A stretch of 64,000 bases of DNA, from the NCBI RefSeq assembly GCF_013409935.1, contig NZ_JACCCO010000002.1:558001-622000 (forward strand), read 5' to 3'. The stretch's first letter is position 1, and each line of letters opens with the position of its first letter. The notes below the pieces were generated by a model that saw only the letters and a list, made by a program, of their open reading frames with translations, had not been told where the DNA came from and did not search any database. The position numbers were made by a program, and so were the translations under genes. This DNA comes from Streptosporangium sandarakinum (GTDB taxonomy: Bacteria > Actinomycetota > Actinomycetes > Streptosporangiales > Streptosporangiaceae). Positions 60,764 to 64,000 of the stretch are shown here, in pieces.

Positions 60764-61044
60764 CGCGGGTCACCGGCTGCCCGGGACGCGGCGCCCAGTG
60801 CCGTCACGCCCCTCCGCCCCGCTCCGTGATCGAGCATCTCGCCCCCTCACCGGCCGGCTCCGCATTACCAACCCGTTGTACATCACCGGCCCGCGGCTGA
60901 CAGGGAATCGGATCATCCGTCCGGAAACGGCCCGGCGAACGCCCCGGGAGACCGCAGGGACGCCCCAGGAGACCGCGGGGACGCCCCAGGAGACCGCGGG
61001 GACGCGCCGGGAGACCGCGGAGGACGCGTGCGTCAACGGCCGGG
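60764..61044. other. Intergenic region with a 21-bp tandem array
   Basis: A 281-bp gap upstream of the endonuclease-pseudokinase cassette. Four tandem copies of a 21-bp unit (GCCCCAGGAGACCGCGGGGAC) fill 60941-61024; units two and three are identical. A slightly AT-richer patch (CCGCATTACCAACCCGTTGTACATCAC area, 60860-60888) may hold the cassette promoter. I see no gene. Confidence 0.6.
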
Positions 61045-61488
61045 TCACGAGACCGGCAGGCAGTTCGTCTCGCCCCGCATGCCGTACTGCCCGTGACGCC
61101 GCGAGTCCAGGATGATCACGGTTCTGTACTCGTCGCCGGCGAGCCGGATGGGGGCGTTCTCCTCGTCCTCGACGATCCGGTAGCGGGCGACCCGGAAGAG
61201 CGCCCCCATCAGGAGGTCGTTGAGCAGGCCCGGTTCGGTCCCGGGCGCGCGGTCCCTGCCGACGGCGGCGAAGGTCCGTTTCGCTTTTCCCTCGCCGCAG
61301 GGGATGTCACGCCCGCCGGGGTCGGTGATCCGGACGTCCAGCGCGCGGCGTCTCTTCATGACCTCGGTGATGTGGTGCTTGAGGGTCTCCCCCGCCTCCG
61401 CCGCCGTGGGGCCGCTCGCGCCGCATCCCGACACCGCCAGCACCGCCACCGCGCACGCCGCCACGCCGCGCCGTACGGAAAGCGCCAT
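61045..61488 (-). CDS. Predicted lipoprotein of unknown function
   Basis: A 147-residue predicted lipoprotein. A short basic N-region and hydrophobic core end in the lipobox AVSGC, so the mature protein should be anchored to the outer face of the membrane. The mature part begins GASGPTAAEAGETLKHHITE and contains three more cysteines, including DIPCGEGKAKR and NCLPVS at the end. VILDSRRHGQYGMRGETN lies near the C-terminus. ATG 61488 follows GGAGGGATCC; the longer frame to 61527 would precede the signal peptide. No family is recognised. Confidence 0.7.
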   Translation of the reverse strand: MALSVRRGVAACAVAVLAVSGCGASGPTAAEAGETLKHHITEVMKRRRALDVRITDPGGRDIPCGEGKAKRTFAAVGRDRAPGTEPGLLNDLLMGALFRVARYRIVEDEENAPIRLAGDEYRTVIILDSRRHGQYGMRGETNCLPVS

Positions 61489-61673
61489 GGATCCCTCCGG
61501 GGCGGCCGATACGCCGTGATCCGACAACGTCCAATAAAGCCGCCGTCGCGTCTGCCCGTAAAGGGGATGGCCCCGTACCCGGAGGATCGGGCGCCCACCC
61601 GCGGCGCGCGGGGGGTCGGATCGCCATGGAGCGCGCCCGCGCGGGCGTATCTCCCGTCGTGGGCGCGCGGGGG

Positions 61674-62138
61674 TCAGAGACGCCGGGTCAGGAACACGCT
61701 GCTGGGGTCGGGACGGTAGTCGGCGAACGGCTCGCAGTAGGTGAATCCGAGCTTCTCGTACAGCCTCCTGGCGGGCAGGAAGAACTCGGCCGACCCGGTC
61801 TCCAGGCTCAGCCGGGTGAAGCCCATCGCCCCGGCCTCGGCGATGATGTGCTCCAGCAGCCGGGACGCGATGCCGCTCCGGGCGCGTTCCGGCGCGGTGC
61901 GCATCGACTTCAGCTCGGCGTGGCCCGCGTCCAGCCTCTTGATCGCCCCGCAGCCCACCGGGTCCTCGCCGTCCAGGACCGACCAGAACGTCACCCCGGG
62001 CGCGCGGAGCCCGTCGAGGCCGAGGGCGTGCTTGCTCTCCGGCGGGGTGATGGACCGCATCTGCCGGACATGCTCCCGGAGGAACTCGATGATCCGCGGA
62101 CCGGACAGGTCGTCCACCACGATCCTCAAACCGCTCAA
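61674..62138 (-). CDS. GNAT family N-acetyltransferase
   Basis: A 154-residue acetyltransferase resembling PhnO/YafP-like small GNATs. The acetyl-CoA-binding region reads KSMRTAPERARSGIASRLLEH, and LSLETGSAEFFLPARRLYEKLGF is the usual C-terminal block. GCGAIKRLDAGHAELK matches the central beta strands. The start is probably TTG 62138, eight bases after GGAG; a GTG further in has no ribosome site at the right distance. Substrate unknown. Confidence 0.85.
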   Translation of the reverse strand: MSGLRIVVDDLSGPRIIEFLREHVRQMRSITPPESKHALGLDGLRAPGVTFWSVLDGEDPVGCGAIKRLDAGHAELKSMRTAPERARSGIASRLLEHIIAEAGAMGFTRLSLETGSAEFFLPARRLYEKLGFTYCEPFADYRPDPSSVFLTRRL

Positions 62139-62367
62139 CTCACATACTCCGCGTCAAGGAGGGGCGCGCCGCCGGACCCCGAACCCGTCGATACGCCGGG
62201 AGAAGCATCTCGCACCCGGCTGCGAGGGGCATCCCGGCCCGGCCGGGAGGGCTGCTGCCGTCCCGGCCGGGCCCTAACTGGGATGCGCCCTCCTGCCCGG
62301 ATCGGTCCGAGCCTGCTCCGGGTTCGTTCCATGCCTGTTCCAGACCTGTTACGGGCCTGTTCCGGCG

Positions 62368-63357
62368 CTATCCGGCCAGGTCGGCCAGGTCGTCGGCGGT
62401 GAGGCGAATACCGGCCGCCCCGACGTTCTCGGCCACGTGGTCCGGTGAGCTGCTTCCGGGAATGGCGAGGACGACCGGTGAGGCGGCCAGCAGCCAGGCC
62501 AGGGCGACCTGCGCGGGCGTCGCCCCGTGGCGGGCGGCGACGTTCGCGACGCCGGGCCGGTCGATCGGCTCCCGGCCCCCGCCGAGCGGGAAGAACGGCA
62601 CGTAGGCGATGCCGGCCTCCTCGCACCGCGCGAGCACGGCGGCGTCGTCCCGGTGGCCGATGTGGAAGTGGTTCTGCACCGCGGCGACCGGGGCGATCGC
62701 CCGCGCCTCGGCGAGCTGGGCCGCGTCGACGTTGCTCACGCCGAGGTGCCGGATCAGGCCCTGGTCGCGCAGCTCGGCGAGGGCGGCGAACCGCTCGGCG
62801 ACCGCGAGGGGCGCGTCGGCGACTGGACTGACGGGCGCCGGGAGCGCAGCGACCGGAGCGAGGAGGGAAGGAGCCGACTCCGAAGCGTCCCGAGCCGCGG
62901 CGCGAAGCGCCGCCATCGACACCGACTCGCCGCCCGGCCGTCCCATGCCGCCCACCCGCAGGTAGACCAGGTCGAGGTGGTCGCGGCCGAGGCGGCGCAG
63001 GTCCTCCTCGACCAGGCCACGCAACTGCCCGGCCGTCGCCTGGCCGGTGGGCACGACGCCGCCCTCCAGGAGCGGCCCGACCTTGGTGGCGATCACCATG
63101 TCTTCGGAGTACGGCGCCAGCCCCCGCCGGATCATCTCGTGCGCCTGGAGGTCGCCGAAGCCGTAGAAGCCGGCGGTGTCGATGTGGTTCACGCCGAGCT
63201 CCACGGCGCGGCGCAGCACCGCGACGCCCTCCTCGGGGTCCCGGATCCGGCCACCGAGGGCGAGCCGCATCGCGCCGAAGCCGAGCCGGTTGACCCGCAG
63301 GTCACCGCCCAGCGGGAAGTCTCCGGCGGCGGTGGCGGAGGGCTGGTTCATCGTCAT
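62368..63357 (-). CDS. Aldo/keto reductase with an unusual insertion
   Basis: A 329-residue aldo/keto reductase (NADPH-dependent carbonyl reductase, TIM barrel). GFGAMRLALGG, the catalytic region NHIDTAGFYGFGDLQAHEMI (D, Y), ATKVGPLLEGG, LVYLRVGG and the cofactor-binding AIPGSSSPDHVAENVGA are present. Between the YLRVGG strand and the RFAALAELRDQGLIRHLGVS block there are about 40 residues (AALRAAARDASESAPSLLAP and onward) that normal family members lack. The DNA there, 62821-62922, is purine-rich and unlike its surroundings. ATG 63357 is used. Confidence 0.87.
   Translation of the reverse strand: MTMNQPSATAAGDFPLGGDLRVNRLGFGAMRLALGGRIRDPEEGVAVLRRAVELGVNHIDTAGFYGFGDLQAHEMIRRGLAPYSEDMVIATKVGPLLEGGVVPTGQATAGQLRGLVEEDLRRLGRDHLDLVYLRVGGMGRPGGESVSMAALRAAARDASESAPSLLAPVAALPAPVSPVADAPLAVAERFAALAELRDQGLIRHLGVSNVDAAQLAEARAIAPVAAVQNHFHIGHRDDAAVLARCEEAGIAYVPFFPLGGGREPIDRPGVANVAARHGATPAQVALAWLLAASPVVLAIPGSSSPDHVAENVGAAGIRLTADDLADLAG
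62821..62922. repeat. Possible repetitive element inserted in the aldo/keto reductase gene
   Basis: A stretch of about 100 bp with AG-rich words (GCGACCGGAGCGAGGAGGGA, then AGGAGCCGACTCCGAAGCG) and a small palindrome GGCGC-GAA-GCGCC at one end. It is in frame and has no stop. It resembles dispersed intragenic repeats of actinomycete genomes, but I cannot confirm copies elsewhere. Confidence 0.4.
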
Positions 63358-63471
63358 GACGGCACCGTCTTTCTCAGGTTCTCTCGGGTTCTTTCGGGTC
63401 TTCTCTGGCTTCTCGGGCCGGGCGGCGTACGGAACGGGCCGGCCGTCCGGAGTGGGCGGGATGCGCAGGTC

Positions 63472-64000
63472 TCAAGCGCCCCGGTAATAGTCGGCGAGCG
63501 CGGCGAAGGCGGCCTTGGGCTCCCACGGCAGCCCCGGATACGCCTCCCCTGTGCGACCGCCCTCCAGGATCTTGACCACGCCGTAGCTCGCCAGGTCGAA
63601 GTCCTCGCGGGGGTCGTCGCGGTGCGGCAGGTCGTAACGCGCGAAGGTGTTGACGAACGCGGTGTCCACGCCTTCGGCGGTGAAGACGTCCAGCAGCTCC
63701 CGCAGGTAGGCGGCCTGCTCCTCCTCGTCGCGGACGTGGTCGCCGACGAGCCGGACCGGCCGGCCGTCCCCGCCCCATTCGACGATCATGTCGCCGCGTC
63801 CGCCCAGGTCCGCCGCGCCACGGTGCGTGGTGCACCCGAACTCGGTGATGGCGAGCGGCTTGCCCCGCCGTACCGCGGCCCGGATGTCGTCGCGGAACCG
63901 GGGGGCGATCTCGGCGTTCCGGTAGCCGGCGTCGGAGGAGACGATGTCGAACGGCGTCCAGTCGACGCCGTCCATCGGCAGGGACGCGTAGCTGACCTTC
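63472..64000 (-). CDS. Glycosidase-like protein, C-terminal part (runs off window)
   Basis: The last 175 or so residues of a larger protein. The frame stays open past ATG 63975 to the window edge (reads KVSYASLPMDGVDWTPFDIV), so that ATG is unlikely to be the start. PLAITEFGCTTHRGAADLGG places a glutamate after a beta strand, as in clan-A glycoside hydrolases, and GVDTAFVNTFARYDLPH and YPGLPWEPKAAFAALADYYR complete a TIM-barrel-like end. Similar proteins are annotated as hypothetical or abortive-infection proteins. No specific activity can be assigned. Confidence 0.65.
   Translation of the reverse strand, partial: KVSYASLPMDGVDWTPFDIVSSDAGYRNAEIAPRFRDDIRAAVRRGKPLAITEFGCTTHRGAADLGGRGDMIVEWGGDGRPVRLVGDHVRDEEEQAAYLRELLDVFTAEGVDTAFVNTFARYDLPHRDDPREDFDLASYGVVKILEGGRTGEAYPGLPWEPKAAFAALADYYRGA

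Noticed and set aside
60528-61115. 195-residue plus-strand ORF with TPQETAG repeats
   Set aside because: It begins antisense to the endonuclease-pseudokinase gene and its repeats come from the 21-bp array.
63472-63975. Complete 167-residue gene starting at ATG 63975
   Set aside because: The frame continues upstream to the window edge with good coding sequence and the protein looks like the end of a longer barrel.

Overview
The window is chromosomal DNA from a very GC-rich actinomycete. Codon third positions are almost all G or C, GTG starts are common, several genes overlap by ATGA or GTGA, and many regulators sit beside a single target. Gene content (accessory SecA, YD-repeat/LamG giant secreted proteins, many acyl-CoA dehydrogenases, TetR/MarR/HxlR/WYL regulators) fits a filamentous actinomycete, probably of the Streptosporangiales type. 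That placement is inference. I saw no rRNA, tRNA, CRISPR array, transposase or prophage gene.

Layout. 0-8 kb: a glycosyltransferase-39-like membrane protein broken by two one-base frameshifts, a MoxR/CoxE-like pair, a PIN-toxin module, a zinc-metallopeptidase lipoprotein, a dienelactone-hydrolase-like enzyme and a NERD protein. 7-17 kb: a TetR regulator whose likely operator recurs in front of a three-gene acyl-CoA dehydrogenase operon, a WYL regulator sharing an inverted repeat with an adjacent MFS exporter, an HxlR/MFS divergent pair, and a GNAT enzyme. 17.6-28.2 kb: a roughly 10 kb block with a LamG/DNRLRE secreted protein and a giant YD-repeat (Rhs-like) protein with a histone-H1-like tail. 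It lies exactly between a TetR gene and a flavin monooxygenase that share the same operator sequence, so it looks inserted between a regulator and its target. 28-46 kb: transporters (one behind a probable leader-peptide attenuator), a 2OG-Fe(II) oxygenase, a lactate-monooxygenase/class II aldolase pair, SecA2, a serpin, a Phd/RelE module, an MmyB-type XRE regulator, and a MarR/NmrA pair with palindromic operators.

46-54 kb: a DeoR-regulated, translationally coupled operon (APC permease, FGGY kinase, GlpA-like FAD dehydrogenase with a BFD-like cysteine cluster, second FAD oxidoreductase) that looks like uptake, phosphorylation and oxidation of an unidentified compound; then an ADP-ribosylglycohydrolase. 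54.8-60.8 kb: a three-gene minus-strand cassette of a restriction-endonuclease/pseudokinase fusion, an SF1 (Upf1/Dna2-like) helicase and a winged-helix protein. This is the best candidate for an undescribed defence or DNA-processing system. 61-64 kb: a lipoprotein, a GNAT enzyme, an aldo/keto reductase carrying an odd insertion, and the 3' part of a glycosidase-like gene running off the window.

A window-wide oddity is the number of short tandem duplications (13-62 bp units) just after stop codons or in intergenic gaps.
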